Part shown: positions 43,766 to 53,865 of the stretch, piece by piece
Layout of the letters: every line of letters starts with the position of its first letter
How positions within the stretch are numbered: position 1 is the first letter of the stretch
Origin: Enterococcus larvae
Lineage (GTDB): Bacteria; Bacillota; Bacilli; Lactobacillales; Enterococcaceae
NCBI RefSeq assembly: GCF_017830045.1
Contig: NZ_JAEDXU010000002.1
Span: 186,001-250,000, forward strand
Length of the DNA stretch: 64,000 nucleotides
Direction of reading: 5' to 3'
The notes under the pieces: model-generated
What the model saw: only the letters and a program-made list of their open reading frames with translations
Databases searched by the model: none
What the model was told of the DNA's origin: nothing
Made by a program: the position numbers and the translations under genes

Positions 43766-44212
43766 TTATAAATCTTTATGTGAAGCTTCTTGATAAAATG
43801 TTAAAATAGAGCCATCGATAGTAGTCAGGTTCGCATATAAATTTCCATTATAGGCTTTTTGAATACTTATCTTTTCTTTACTGTTTTTATTGGCAAGAGC
43901 AACTAGCTTTTCCAGCTTTGTTGTTGGAATAATAGAAACCATGTCTTTACGAGGAGTCCCTTGAAGGATATGGACCTTTATTTTCGGCTGCATGTCAGCT
44001 GGACTGATAAATTGCTGGTAGGGAACAGTGTAGGCTGAAGCATAAACTATAGTCTGATCATCATCTTTTAATTCAATTCTTGTCAGCCAGCCCAAGGTTG
44101 TGCTGAACCAGGATAATGTTTTTTCAATATCATTAGAGTAGTAAACAGATTCCATACCCATAGAAAGCGGGCCTTCAGGAATGAACTGAGTAGTAGTGTG
44201 GGAATAGATCAT
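43766..44212 (-). CDS. VOC (glyoxalase-like) family protein
   Basis: A 148-residue protein with the vicinal oxygen chelate layout: ESVYYSNDIEKTLSWFSTTLGW near residue 20, a second beta unit, and IDGSILTFYQE at the end. Metal-binding residues are not clear, so enzymatic activity is uncertain. ATG at 44212 has AAAGGAGG; the upstream frame start is not supported. Confidence 0.75.
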   Translation of the reverse strand: MIYSHTTTQFIPEGPLSMGMESVYYSNDIEKTLSWFSTTLGWLTRIELKDDDQTIVYASAYTVPYQQFISPADMQPKIKVHILQGTPRKDMVSIIPTTKLEKLVALANKNSKEKISIQKAYNGNLYANLTTIDGSILTFYQEASHKDL

Positions 44213-44399
44213 AGTTGGTCCTCCTTTTCCATAAATGTCTAAGTCCAATTATAAGGAATAAATAATCATTTTTCAATTAAGGAGAAAAAATTCTCTTTTT
44301 TTAAAAACCTGTTAAAAATACTGATTACTCAACAGTTCTGCAAAACAATCGATAGGAAATGTCAAAATAGGAAAATTTTTTTTTGAAAGTTGGTAAAAA

Positions 44400-45911
44400 A
44401 TGATTTATAAAACGATGTTGAATAAGAGCGATCGCGAAAAAATTGAGGTATATGCATTGCTCGTTTCCTTACCGGAAGGTCTTTACAGTAAAAATGGAAT
44501 CGTCGGTGAGTTTTCTTTTTCTTATAATCGACTCTGTGCAATCTTAGATGAGATCCATCAGGATATTTGTGAAATAACTAAAAAAAGTGCCGGTATTTTA
44601 AATGATGGAAAAGTAGCAATCTCTTCTACTATGATTCTGTTGGACTACTATGCTACACATATTTTGAAGAATAGTGTCAGCTATAAATTTCTGTTGTCTT
44701 TACTTTCAGAAAGCGAAGAGACAATTGAAATATTTTGTGAGAAGTATGGTGTTAGTGAATCCTACACAAGAAGGAATATCAAAAAAATGGTTTCATATTT
44801 GGCTCAGTTTGGGGTGCATGTTACTATTTCTTCTGTTCGTTTGAGTGGGGATGAGCGGTTGATTCGAATTTTATTTACTTACTTTATTTGGAACTGTACT
44901 TTTGGTAATGAATTTGAGGAGGTTTGTTGTTCCATTGAGGAAACAGCTCAGGCCTTTGATCCAATACTGAAGCTTCCGCCTAAAACATCTGATTCTTACC
45001 GATATAGCGATAAGCTGCGCCAGCTTCATGCAGAAATCATGCGAAGAAGGCTTAAGAACCAGCATGTGGTTGAAGACACGGCAGAGTATGATATTTTGAT
45101 TGGCGAAAATTATACAGGGTGCTTTCAACCGCTGCAGAAAATGTTTGGTACAACAGAGGAAATTGCACAAAAAGAAGCTCGTTTTCTGGCATTTTTAGCT
45201 TTTTATGGTCCAACATATTCCTTTGAAAACGATCCTTTGTTTGATGTGCCCAGGGAAGAACTGAGCATTCGATCCAGTGAAATATTTGATTTTTTTGCCG
45301 AATTTAATCAGAAGGTGCTGCATCCTCTGCTTGAAAATTACCCTAATCCCGGTCGTATTGTACTACTTGAAGCAAATCTGGTGAATATTCTTTTTAATTA
45401 CATGATTTTCAAGCAGAAAATCCCTTTTTTCAGCTTGATGCAGCGGGAGGACATAACAGCAGATGGCGTCATTTTTCCTATTATTTATAGTAGAATTTAT
45501 GACTTCATCAAAGATTATCCATTCAGCAGCAGCTGGCAGGTGGAATGCCTGAATGATATCAGCTTGATCATGGCCCATTTGATTTTACCAACATTAAAGG
45601 AACACCAAAAAAGTATCAAATTGAATGTTGCCATTCTTTCCGAGGACAATTATGTGTATATCAATAACGTAAAAAGCATGCTTGCGGACTTTACCTTTGT
45701 TGAACTGATTCCTTATACACTGGAAAATCGGGAAAAAATTGATTTACTGATTTATCCTTCTAAACTCTTTCATCTCAAAAACGAAGAAATCCAAACACTG
45801 ACACTTTCTCTGACTTCATTAAGAGATGATTTCTTTGGTGTCTACACTACGATGAAAACAGTTTATGAAGAAAAGCTGCAGCGATATTTTCTTGATATTT
45901 TGGAGGCATAA
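44400..45911 (+). CDS. Mga-type helix-turn-helix regulator
   Basis: A 503-residue regulator of the Mga/AtxA class: two N-terminal helix-turn-helix segments, the second being ETIEIFCEKYGVSESYTRRNIKKMVSYLAQFGV (about 102-134), a central PRD-like helical region (about 150-390) and a C-terminal EIIB-like domain (KLNVAILSEDNYVYINNVKSML). Such proteins control carbohydrate and virulence genes and are tuned by PTS phosphorylation. A GNAT gene follows 3 nt later. The ATG has only a weak site (AAGTTGGT) upstream. Confidence 0.82.
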   Translation: MIYKTMLNKSDREKIEVYALLVSLPEGLYSKNGIVGEFSFSYNRLCAILDEIHQDICEITKKSAGILNDGKVAISSTMILLDYYATHILKNSVSYKFLLSLLSESEETIEIFCEKYGVSESYTRRNIKKMVSYLAQFGVHVTISSVRLSGDERLIRILFTYFIWNCTFGNEFEEVCCSIEETAQAFDPILKLPPKTSDSYRYSDKLRQLHAEIMRRRLKNQHVVEDTAEYDILIGENYTGCFQPLQKMFGTTEEIAQKEARFLAFLAFYGPTYSFENDPLFDVPREELSIRSSEIFDFFAEFNQKVLHPLLENYPNPGRIVLLEANLVNILFNYMIFKQKIPFFSLMQREDITADGVIFPIIYSRIYDFIKDYPFSSSWQVECLNDISLIMAHLILPTLKEHQKSIKLNVAILSEDNYVYINNVKSMLADFTFVELIPYTLENREKIDLLIYPSKLFHLKNEEIQTLTLSLTSLRDDFFGVYTTMKTVYEEKLQRYFLDILEA

Positions 45912-45914
45912 AAA

Positions 45915-46382
45915 ATGATAAATATGAGAAGAAGCACGGAGGATGATCTGGAACAGCTTGCTCATTTAAGACTGCTGTTTTTTGCGGAAAATTACCTGTT
46001 TACTGAAGAAGAAACGAGGACATTCGAAGAAAAGACAACGGAGTTTCTTACGGTCCATTTGAATAGTACATTGATCAGCTGGCATGCTGAAATTGAAGAT
46101 GAAATAGTTGCTGTCGCTTTTTTGGAAATTGCTGAACGGCTGCCTCATCCGGATCGTAAGTATGGCAAAATCGGTACGATCCTCAATGTGTATACGAAAA
46201 AAGGTTTTCGGAAACAAGGAATCGCCAGCCAATTAGTCCAAAGGTTAGTCAAAGAAGCAGAAAAACATCAACTTGATAAAATTGAGTTGATGGCTACAGA
46301 GCTTGGGTATCCAGTATATGAGAAAATCGGGTTTAAAGAAGTTGCCTTATTAGATAAGAGAATGGAGAAAAAGCTGGATTAA
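45915..46382 (+). CDS. GNAT family acetyltransferase
   Basis: A 155-residue GNAT protein; GTILNVYTKKGFRKQGIASQLVQRLVKEA is the acetyl-CoA site (about 88-116), ending in YPVYEKIGFKEV. It begins 3 nt after the Mga-type gene with GGAGGC inside that gene's last codons, so it is translated from the same message. Substrate unknown. Confidence 0.85.
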   Translation: MINMRRSTEDDLEQLAHLRLLFFAENYLFTEEETRTFEEKTTEFLTVHLNSTLISWHAEIEDEIVAVAFLEIAERLPHPDRKYGKIGTILNVYTKKGFRKQGIASQLVQRLVKEAEKHQLDKIELMATELGYPVYEKIGFKEVALLDKRMEKKLD

Positions 46383-46473
46383 TGTTTTGTTTTCCTTGAG
46401 TTTTTCTTGCATATTCACTGAATTATGAGGTAAACTAGACAAGATTGAAAACTGTCAAGGAGGTAGTTTTAGA

Positions 46474-47784
46474 ATGGCAAATCCAACAATAGCAATTGTC
46501 GGTCGTCCAAATGTTGGGAAATCGACAATTTTTAACCGTATTGCCGGTGAGCGTATTTCAATTGTAGAAGATACGCCTGGTGTTACAAGAGATAGAATAT
46601 ATGCAAAAGGTGAATGGTTGGGTCGAGAGTTCAGTATCATTGATACTGGCGGGATCGATTTAGGTGATGAACCTTTTATGGATCAAATCAAGCATCAAGC
46701 AGAAATTGCGATTGATGAAGCAGATGTTATTATTCTAGTTACTAGTGGACGTGAAGGTGTAACAGATGCAGATGAGATGGTGGCTAGAATTTTATACCGA
46801 AGCAAAAAACCGGTAATCTTGGCAGTAAACAAAGTAGATAATCCTGAGATGCGTGCAGATGTCTATGAGTTCTATTCTTTAGGGTTAGGCGAGCCGTTTC
46901 CAATTTCAGGAAGTCATGGGTTAGGTATTGGGGATGTTTTAGACGAGGCAGTCAAGCATTTTTCTACGGAAGTAGAGGAAGAAGAAGAAGGGCTGATCAA
47001 GTTCAGTCTGATTGGTCGACCAAATGTTGGGAAATCTTCATTGATCAATGCAATATTGGGAGAAGATCGAGTGATTGTTTCTGAAGTAGAGGGAACGACT
47101 CGAGATGCGATCGATACTTATTTTGAATCAAGTGACGGTCAGAAATTCCTAATGATTGATACTGCCGGAATGCGTAAGCGCGGGAAGGTCTATGAGACGA
47201 CAGAAAAATATAGTGTGATGCGTGCCATGCGCGCGATTGAACGCTCAGACATTGTTTTAATGGTCCTGAATGCTGAAGAAGGAATCAGAGAGCAGGATAA
47301 GAAGGTTGCCGGCTATGCTCATGAAGCAGGTAGAGGTGTGATCATCGTTGTCAACAAATGGGACACGATCAAAAAAGAAACAAATACGATGCGCGAATTT
47401 GAACAGGAAATTCGAGATGAATTCCGTTATCTGGACTATGCGCCGATCGTCTTCGTTTCGGCTCTTACAAAGCAGCGCTTGAACAAGCTTCCTGAAATGA
47501 TCGAGACTGTTAGTATGAATCAAAATCTGCGGGTACCGTCAGCGGTGTTGAATGATGTGATCATGGATGCCGTGGCAATCAATCCGACACCAACAGATAA
47601 AGGCAAGCGTTTGAAGATTTTCTATGCAACACAGGTAGCGATAAAACCGCCGACCTTCGTTGTTTTTGTGAACGAAGAAGAGCTTATGCATTTTTCTTAT
47701 GCTCGCTTTTTAGAGAATCAAGTTCGAAATGCATTTACATTTGAAGGAACACCAATCAAAATTATCCCAAGAAGACGGAAATAG
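46474..47784 (+). CDS. der: ribosome biogenesis GTPase Der (EngA)
   Basis: A 436-residue tandem GTPase for 50S subunit assembly. The first G domain has GRPNVGKST (G1), DTGG and NKVD; the second has [20 protein letters not shown] and NKWD. The C-terminal KH-like domain is at about 350-436. AGGAGG precedes the ATG. Confidence 0.97.
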   Translation: MANPTIAIVGRPNVGKSTIFNRIAGERISIVEDTPGVTRDRIYAKGEWLGREFSIIDTGGIDLGDEPFMDQIKHQAEIAIDEADVIILVTSGREGVTDADEMVARILYRSKKPVILAVNKVDNPEMRADVYEFYSLGLGEPFPISGSHGLGIGDVLDEAVKHFSTEVEEEEEGLIKFSLIGRPNVGKSSLINAILGEDRVIVSEVEGTTRDAIDTYFESSDGQKFLMIDTAGMRKRGKVYETTEKYSVMRAMRAIERSDIVLMVLNAEEGIREQDKKVAGYAHEAGRGVIIVVNKWDTIKKETNTMREFEQEIRDEFRYLDYAPIVFVSALTKQRLNKLPEMIETVSMNQNLRVPSAVLNDVIMDAVAINPTPTDKGKRLKIFYATQVAIKPPTFVVFVNEEELMHFSYARFLENQVRNAFTFEGTPIKIIPRRRK

Positions 47785-48022
47785 CGCATTCTACCACACT
47801 TTTGGTAAATGTTCAAACATATTGAGAGAAAACACACTTTTATCAAAAAATCTGCTTAAAACGTGTTAAAACCCTTGCTATTGCTAGCTTCCTATGATAT
47901 CTTTGTTAAAGAATATTGATCCAATTCAATATTTATATTTTATTCTTTGGACCACTCAAAGATAGAATACATTTGATGTCTAAATCAGGCATCCTATCCT
48001 TATGGAGGAGGTGAAATAATCC

Positions 48023-48298
48023 ATGGCAAACAAAGCAGAATTAATCGAAAGCGTTGCATCTTCAACTGGTTTAACTAAAAAAGACGCAACTGCAGCGGTA
48101 GATGCTGTATTTTCAACAATCCAAGAAACACTTGCTAAAGGTGAAAAAGTTCAATTAATCGGTTTTGGTAACTTTGAAGTCCGCGAACGTGCTGCACGTA
48201 AAGGACGCAACCCACAAACTGGTAAAGAAATCCAAATCGCTGCAAGTAAAGTACCTGCGTTCAAACCAGGTAAAGCGTTGAAAGATGCTGTTAAATAG
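48023..48298 (+). CDS. hup: DNA-binding protein HU
   Basis: A 91-residue histone-like protein with the IHF/HU signature ([21 protein letters not shown]). It compacts and bends DNA. Highly expressed codon use and a strong GGAGGAGGTG site. The 240-bp upstream gap carries its promoter; the usual position is after der. Confidence 0.97.
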   Translation: MANKAELIESVASSTGLTKKDATAAVDAVFSTIQETLAKGEKVQLIGFGNFEVRERAARKGRNPQTGKEIQIAASKVPAFKPGKALKDAVK

Positions 48299-48306
48299 GA
48301 CAGTTA

Positions 48307-48338
48307 TGGGAACCCTTGAGTATCAAGGGTTCTTTTTT
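48307..48338 (+). terminator. hup terminator
   Basis: GAACCCTTGA / TCAAGGGTTC stem followed by TTTTTTG. Confidence 0.9.
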
Positions 48339-48544
48339 GTATTCATACATATTCTGCAAAATGGCAGTAGAAGGGGAGCGAGTTTTGTAAAATAAAGCAC
48401 AGATCAAAAGACTTCTTTTCATTTCTCCAGCTCTTTTGACATACTGTCACTTTTGAAGGTCCATGCTGCCTGCTTATCCGTATGAACTACTCACTAAAAA
48501 GCTATGTAAAGTAAAAAAAGGCAAAAAAATAAAATTCGGTAATG

Positions 48545-48862
48545 CTACCAAATTTTTACTACTTTGCCGAATATGTTTTTGCGTTTGACCCATCCGTTGA
48601 TAAAGCCATGGTTATTGGAAATCTGGTACTCTATTTGACTGTTTCTTGTTCGAATAGCAGAAATCAGGTGCGTGTAATAATTTCCTTTGACTTTACAAAA
48701 GACGATATCCTTTACCTTTAAATCAGTTGCATCGGTGATAGGATCAAGGCTAACCGGTTGATTTGATTTTAAGATCGGCAGCATAGAATTACCTGCTTCT
48801 TTATACTTTTCAACAAATTTTCCTTGTTGCAGTAATGAAGCAATAAAGCTTGCTTTAGACAT
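48545..48862 (-). CDS. soluble S24/S26 (signal-peptidase-like) protein
   Basis: A 105-residue protein with the signal peptidase/LexA-like Ser motif AGNSMLPIL (about 28-36), then VKDIVFCKV and YYTHLIS. The last resembles the His-containing box of SipW/archaeal-type enzymes. It has no transmembrane segment, so it is unlike normal signal peptidases. It may be a minimal cytoplasmic protease domain or a derived binding protein. ATG at 48862 with AAAGGAGG. Confidence 0.7.
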   Translation of the reverse strand: MSKASFIASLLQQGKFVEKYKEAGNSMLPILKSNQPVSLDPITDATDLKVKDIVFCKVKGNYYTHLISAIRTRNSQIEYQISNNHGFINGWVKRKNIFGKVVKIW

Positions 48863-49049
48863 TTTGTTCCTCCTTTCTTTCATTCAAGGATAGCATAGGT
48901 TAAGCAGCAGCGCAATAAATCACATAAGTACGACTCAAAATGAGGGTAAGAGAATGCTCTGTGAGCTATTTTAACAGATAGAAGCTGATACTTGATTGGC
49001 TTGCTGAAATTTTTACTCATTAAAAAAAATCCTATGAAATCATGTATAA

Positions 49050-49086
49050 TTTTAGTGTCGACGTATTCTGTTGACACTCTTTTTTT
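49050..49086 (+). terminator. hairpin with T-run
   Basis: AGTGTC / GACACT stem followed by CTTTTTTTG, in the gap before the sigma gene. Confidence 0.6.
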
Positions 49087-49129
49087 GTTTCTCTATGTCA
49101 TGATTTTGACAGAATTAAAAACTTGAATA

Positions 49130-49162
49130 AAAAGGTCGATTTCTTGTGACCTTTTTGTTGTT
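49130..49162 (+). terminator. hairpin before the ECF sigma gene
   Basis: AAAAAGGTC / GACCTTTTT stem with T-run, 30 bp upstream of the sigma gene RBS. It could attenuate transcription of that gene. Confidence 0.6.
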
Positions 49163-49193
49163 CAGTCGTATATAAGGTAAAAGGAGGTTTGTG

Positions 49194-49709
49194 ATGAATG
49201 GGGCTAATGAGAAGTTTGCTGTTGGGTTTGAAAAGTATTATCAAGAGTTGTTTCGTTATGCAGTCTATTTGACTAAGAATCAGGAGCAGGCAAATGATCT
49301 GGTTGGAAATGCAGTTTATAAGCTTCTTTTGACGATTGAAAAGGTTCCTGAATCACAGCAGAAATTTTGGTTGTTGCGGGTGATTCGTAATGAATTCATT
49401 GATGGAGAAAGGCGAAGAAAAAGGTGGCGTATTCTTCCTCTTCACAATGTGAAAGAAGAGTTCTTGAGTGCAGCGAATGTGGAGAAAGAGCTTGAAGTAA
49501 AGCAGGAAAAGGAGCAGTTGTTGGTAATCGTAGCAGAGCTTCCTTCTCCCTATAAAGAAGTGATCTTTCATTTCTATTATTCAGAAATGTCAATCAAGGA
49601 GATACAGTCCTATTTTGGGATGAGTCTCAGTCAGGTGAAAACGATACTCTACCGAGGTAGAAATAAAATAAAGGAGAGGCTGCTCAATGAAGGAATCAGG
49701 GGAATTTAG
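49194..49709 (+). CDS. ECF-type RNA polymerase sigma factor
   Basis: A 171-residue sigma-70 factor of the ECF type: region 2 (FRYAVYLTKNQEQANDLVGNAVYKLL, about 18-43) and region 4 (LPSPYKEVIFHFYYSEMSIKEIQSYFGMSLSQVKTILYRGRNKI, about 115-158). It overlaps the following anti-sigma gene by 23 bp, so the two proteins are made together. ATG at 49194, AGGAGG 6 nt upstream. Confidence 0.9.
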   Translation: MNGANEKFAVGFEKYYQELFRYAVYLTKNQEQANDLVGNAVYKLLLTIEKVPESQQKFWLLRVIRNEFIDGERRRKRWRILPLHNVKEEFLSAANVEKELEVKQEKEQLLVIVAELPSPYKEVIFHFYYSEMSIKEIQSYFGMSLSQVKTILYRGRNKIKERLLNEGIRGI

Positions 49710-50958
49710 GAAATTATTGGAAAAATATAAATGGGGACAGGCAACGGCTGAGGAAAAAGCAGTTGTAGAAAAGGAGCTTGAGAAAGCTGAAGCGATTCAG
49801 GAATACTTGTTTGAGTTGGAGGAGCTTCCTGTGCCGGAGCATTTTGAACAACAAGAAGAGGAGGCATCTGCATCACATGTCCGAAGGTTGGTACGGCGTC
49901 GTTGGCTAAAGCACGGTGTGATTACCGGAGTCCTCATTTTTCTTGTATTGATTGGCGGTTGGAGTATTGGCAGACCTTTATTGGATAAACTGTTTTTTGA
50001 TCCAACAGAAGGAAGAACAGAGAAGACATATAGTGAATATGAGCTGTATAAAATGATTGAAAACAACATTTCAATTGGAGGGTATGCGCTAGAAGCTGTC
50101 CATATTGAGCAGATGGGTATTGGTACCTATGTGTTAAGCGATAGCTATTATGATGTTTTGAAAAACGAGACGCGTGTTCAGGTAACGACACTGAAAAAAG
50201 GAAAAATAGAAAGTCAGCCATTATCAGTGACCTATGAAAATCCTATGTTTTCATACATGGGAATATCGACAGAAGAGATGTTTGGACCTAGCCGAAATCA
50301 GGAGTTGGATGACCTAAAGGAAAAGGTCAGCAAGCTGCCTGAAACAGCAGTTATGAAAGTAAAGCTCTATTTCGATTCCTATAAAGAGGTCAACTTAGAG
50401 ACTGTAAAAGAACTGGTGCTTGATCAAAAGCTTAGTCATGTCCTGACAGCCGGGATTGCCTCGTCGTCTCTTGAAAGTGGTTTTCAGTCCTCCTTTGGCA
50501 TTCGCTTTAATGGTAGTTATGCAGGGTATGGAGACGGCAGACATTTTACCAATATGGCGCAAGTCAGCCAACTGAACAAGGAATATCCCAGTTTGCTGCA
50601 AAATGGAAATGTGATGATTAATTCTGCTCCGGAAAAGCTGGAACAGCATTATCGGTCTATGCTGAATTATCTGTTGGATAATAAAGAATTGGGGGAAGAA
50701 ATTGAACGTATATTTAATCCTATGGTTTATACCTCCCAATCTAGTGAGAGCCAAGGAGAGCTGAGTACTTTTGTTCAAATGGAGACATACAATCAACAAT
50801 TAGAGGCAGCTAAAAGATATGTTGAAGAACATGGTGTGGTCGTAGCAGATCTCACTGTGCTGATTCATCCAGATGAGTTCAATGCATTAATTGAAAATGA
50901 GCTTGTTTCAATGATAGGAATAGAGGGTGTTGAGCTGATTAACAGTAATTTATGGTAA
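49687..50958 (+). CDS. transmembrane anti-sigma factor
   Basis: A 423-residue protein: cytoplasmic N-terminus (about 1-75) with KYKWGQATAEEKAVVEKELEKA, typical of sigma-factor-regulator domains; one transmembrane helix (about 77-98, ITGVLIFLVLIGGWSIG); and a large extracellular C-terminal sensor domain. It should hold the overlapping ECF sigma at the membrane until a surface signal releases it. Overlaps the sigma gene by 23 bp. Confidence 0.85.
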   Translation: MKESGEFRKLLEKYKWGQATAEEKAVVEKELEKAEAIQEYLFELEELPVPEHFEQQEEEASASHVRRLVRRRWLKHGVITGVLIFLVLIGGWSIGRPLLDKLFFDPTEGRTEKTYSEYELYKMIENNISIGGYALEAVHIEQMGIGTYVLSDSYYDVLKNETRVQVTTLKKGKIESQPLSVTYENPMFSYMGISTEEMFGPSRNQELDDLKEKVSKLPETAVMKVKLYFDSYKEVNLETVKELVLDQKLSHVLTAGIASSSLESGFQSSFGIRFNGSYAGYGDGRHFTNMAQVSQLNKEYPSLLQNGNVMINSAPEKLEQHYRSMLNYLLDNKELGEEIERIFNPMVYTSQSSESQGELSTFVQMETYNQQLEAAKRYVEEHGVVVADLTVLIHPDEFNALIENELVSMIGIEGVELINSNLW

Positions 50959-51013
50959 TTAATAAAGAGCAGCACAAACAAATGAATATATTTTGATAGT
51001 AGCGCTATAAATA

Positions 51014-51069
51014 GGCTGTGATAGCTATTCGTGAGAGTGATTATTCTCATGAATAGCTATCACACTTTT
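51014..51069 (+). terminator. terminator of the sigma/anti-sigma operon
   Basis: GTGTGATAGCTATTCGTGAGAG-like arms (TGTGATAGCTATTC / GAATAGCTATCACA) followed by CTTTTTAT. Confidence 0.85.
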
Positions 51070-51543
51070 TATGGCTGCTGCTTTTATAGAGAACCTCTTT
51101 TTTTGATTTAATCTATATAAGCATCGAATCATTCGTGTAATAGTTAAAATAATAGTAAAATAGATAATAAAACATTTTTGTTTTACAAAAAGTTCTTTTT
51201 GTTATGATTAACAATCTTGTGGTTTTTGTTTCAGGTGTACTTATCGCTCTTTATCTTTGATAGTTATTTATAGTTCTTCCATACCCCTTGATTTTTTCTG
51301 ATTTTACGCTATAGTTGAGTGTCCCGATAGAGAGAATGACAGTGTTTCGGGACAAATGGGCAAACAAGATTTTTATTCTAAGTAAGCTAGTTAACACCCA
51401 CAGGTTTTCACAAGAGGTGCTGCTCTTTACTTTTACCTAAAATCATCCTTTGTCAGTAGTTATCTATAGTTGTTCTTTATTTTTAGGACGTTACAATGTT
51501 TGCTCTAATAAAAAAATGGTAAAATAGAGCAAGGAGGTGCTGC
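51070..51543. other. ~470-bp non-coding gap with direct repeats
   Basis: No gene seen. Contains TAGTTATTTATAGTT (51261-51275) and TAGTTATCTATAGTT (51457-51471), each preceded by GGTG...GCTCTTTA, and a related CTATAGTTG at 51309-51317. An 8-bp hairpin TGTCCCGA/TCGGGACA lies at 51320-51354. A dyad TTGCTCTA/TAGAGCAA (51500-51532) lies directly before the next RBS. Confidence 0.5.
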
Positions 51544-52596
51544 ATGGAATTTGTTTATGAGAAAAAGGATCATCAGAGTAGTGTTATCTATGGCGAAACT
51601 GTTGCTTCTCTTTTAAAAAATGAACCGTTGGAAGAAAGACATATTCTTTTGGTGACGAATCAAAGGTATTATGATCTGTTTTCTGATAAACTGATCCAGC
51701 TGTTCAACGAGCGACAAAATCTTGATTGGTACATTTGTAAAAATGATACCCATTGCAATAATTTTTCTGAGCTGGAAGCGTTGTTGACATTTGTTGCCGC
51801 TTTCCCTGCAAAGGAGGATTATCTGTTGATCGGCCTAGGGAATGAAGGGGTCATGTACCTCTCTGCATTTATCAATCAAACAGCAGTTTTGACAACGGAA
51901 TTATGGCTGCTTCCGCTTTCCTTACAGGCACTTAGTGAATCATTAACTGGTAATGGTTTGATAGAGCTGAATCATAAAAATGCGTTATCGGTTCCCTCCC
52001 TTGCAACTCGTATCGTGTATGATCAGACAATGATCAAGAAGGATGGCGATCGACAGCTGATCGATTTTCTGGTGTTCATTCAATGTGGATTAGTATGCAG
52101 TCATGAATTTTTACGTGACCTGTATAAAAATTTTACTGATCGAAGTCGCTTGAATCAGCAGTCCTTCAATGGTTTGATGGAGCCGATGCTAGGCTACTAT
52201 CAAAAAGATGAGGCAGCAATCCATAAGTTTGGTCAATTGTTTGAAACAGCCTTTTATACGGTCGATGGCGGACACTTGCTTTCCGTTTATATGAAAAGTC
52301 TGTTGGGCAGTCTGCTTCAACTGGTTTGGTCACAACAAAAAAATGGCTTTTCCTTTCATATAAAAAACTTTTTGGTTTGGCTGATTCGTTTAGGCTATCC
52401 AATTGAGTTTCCTGAGCAGATTTTTGTCAGTGATTATGTACAGGAGTTGCTGACCTGCAGTGAAGAATTTGGAGAGGCATCATGCTTGTTGGATATCGGT
52501 GTGCTGGGAGATAAAGAATTTTTTGAGGCAGAAGAGTTGATTCAGGCAGTAGAAGAATATAAAAATTTGATAGAGAAGATAAAAAGAGGACAGTGA
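51544..52596 (+). CDS. dehydroquinate-synthase-like protein, apparently degenerate
   Basis: A 350-residue protein. The order of secondary structure and the N-terminal ILLVTNQRYYDLFSDKL block recall AroB/glycerol dehydrogenase folds, and FGQLFETAFYTVDGGHLLSVYM recalls the AroB H-x(n)-HGEAVAIGM region. The NAD-binding GGG motif and metal-binding His residues are not clear. In B. subtilis this place next to ypiA belongs to aromatic biosynthesis genes. Probably a non-catalytic AroB relative; true aroB is at 62623. TPR and reoY genes follow as an operon. Confidence 0.55.
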   Translation: MEFVYEKKDHQSSVIYGETVASLLKNEPLEERHILLVTNQRYYDLFSDKLIQLFNERQNLDWYICKNDTHCNNFSELEALLTFVAAFPAKEDYLLIGLGNEGVMYLSAFINQTAVLTTELWLLPLSLQALSESLTGNGLIELNHKNALSVPSLATRIVYDQTMIKKDGDRQLIDFLVFIQCGLVCSHEFLRDLYKNFTDRSRLNQQSFNGLMEPMLGYYQKDEAAIHKFGQLFETAFYTVDGGHLLSVYMKSLLGSLLQLVWSQQKNGFSFHIKNFLVWLIRLGYPIEFPEQIFVSDYVQELLTCSEEFGEASCLLDIGVLGDKEFFEAEELIQAVEEYKNLIEKIKRGQ

Positions 52597-52600
52597 AGAG

Positions 52601-53857
52601 ATGACGTATAGTGAAAAAATGCTTGAAGCATTACATAATGAAAATTTGGCAGAAGCACAGCTGATGCTTGCAGAGGCATTACGACAAGATGATGGCGACA
52701 CATTAGCTGATCTTGGCGAAGAATTACTCTCCATTGGCTTTTTGGAAGAGGCGCAGCAAATATTCAAGAAGCTGCTTATTGATTTTCCAGATGCCGATGG
52801 TTTGAACCTTCCCTTAGCGGAAATTGCGATTGAAAATGCTCAGTTTGATGAAGCGCTGGATTATTTGGGCTTGGTTTCTAAAGATAGCCCGAGCTATGTG
52901 CAGAGTCTTTTGGTTTTAGCGGATTTGTATCAGGTCATGGGGATTCCGGAAGTCAGCGAAGCGAAGCTGAAGGAGGCAGAGCTGCTGCTGCCGGGTGAAC
53001 CATTGATCATATTCGCTCGAGGAGAGTTATACTTTGTCAACGGTCAGTTTGCTGAAGCGGTTGAGCAGTATACGCGTTTATTAGACGAAGGGACAACAGC
53101 GATTTCAAGTGTATCAATTAACGAACGCTTAGGGACCAGCTATAGTATGATGGGGCATTTCGAGGAAGCAGTACCATTTTTAGAAAACAGCTTAAAAGAA
53201 GAGCAGACTGATGACCGTCTGTTCCAGTTGGCATTTACGTACATTCAAATGCATGAAAATCAAAAGGCAATCATTTTGTTCCAACAACTGAGAGCATTGA
53301 ATCCTCAGTATCAGTCTTTATACCTGTATTTAGGTGAAGCCCTACAGGAAGAAGAGCTCTTGGAGGAGGCGCAAGAAGTAATTGAAGAAGGGATAAAAGA
53401 AAATCCGTTTCAAGTTGATTTGTATCAGCTGGCTTCTGAAAATGCCTATCGACTGCATGATGCAGAAAAGGCCGAAAAGTTATTGCAAGAAGCCGTAGCA
53501 CTTGGCGAGAAGGTTGATGAGAGTTTGTTGACACTAAGCAACCTGTATCGAACAGAAGAGCGGTTTGAAGATGTGATTGATGCTTTAGGGAAGATGGAAG
53601 AGACAGGGCATCCTTATGCAGAGTGGAATCTGGCGAATGCTTATAACGAGCTGGAGGAATTTGATCAAGCAAAGCTTTACTATAAGCAGGCGTATCAAGA
53701 ATTAGCTCATGAACCGGATTTTTTGAAGGAATATGGGATTTTTCTAAGAGAAGAAGGACAATTGAAAGAGGCAAAAGAAGTACTGCAGCATTATCTGGCT
53801 CATGAACCGGGCGATAATGAAGCGGCATCCTTACTTGATGATTTACAGGAAGGCTAG
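52601..53857 (+). CDS. ypiA: TPR-repeat protein YpiA
   Basis: A 418-residue protein built almost entirely of tetratricopeptide helices (for example [25 protein letters not shown] and [25 protein letters not shown]). Same length and place as B. subtilis YpiA, which interacts with YpiB/ReoY. Begins 4 nt after the preceding gene and is followed by reoY with an 8-nt gap, so one operon. Confidence 0.88.
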   Translation: MTYSEKMLEALHNENLAEAQLMLAEALRQDDGDTLADLGEELLSIGFLEEAQQIFKKLLIDFPDADGLNLPLAEIAIENAQFDEALDYLGLVSKDSPSYVQSLLVLADLYQVMGIPEVSEAKLKEAELLLPGEPLIIFARGELYFVNGQFAEAVEQYTRLLDEGTTAISSVSINERLGTSYSMMGHFEEAVPFLENSLKEEQTDDRLFQLAFTYIQMHENQKAIILFQQLRALNPQYQSLYLYLGEALQEEELLEEAQEVIEEGIKENPFQVDLYQLASENAYRLHDAEKAEKLLQEAVALGEKVDESLLTLSNLYRTEERFEDVIDALGKMEETGHPYAEWNLANAYNELEEFDQAKLYYKQAYQELAHEPDFLKEYGIFLREEGQLKEAKEVLQHYLAHEPGDNEAASLLDDLQEG

Positions 53858-53865
53858 GTGATCGT

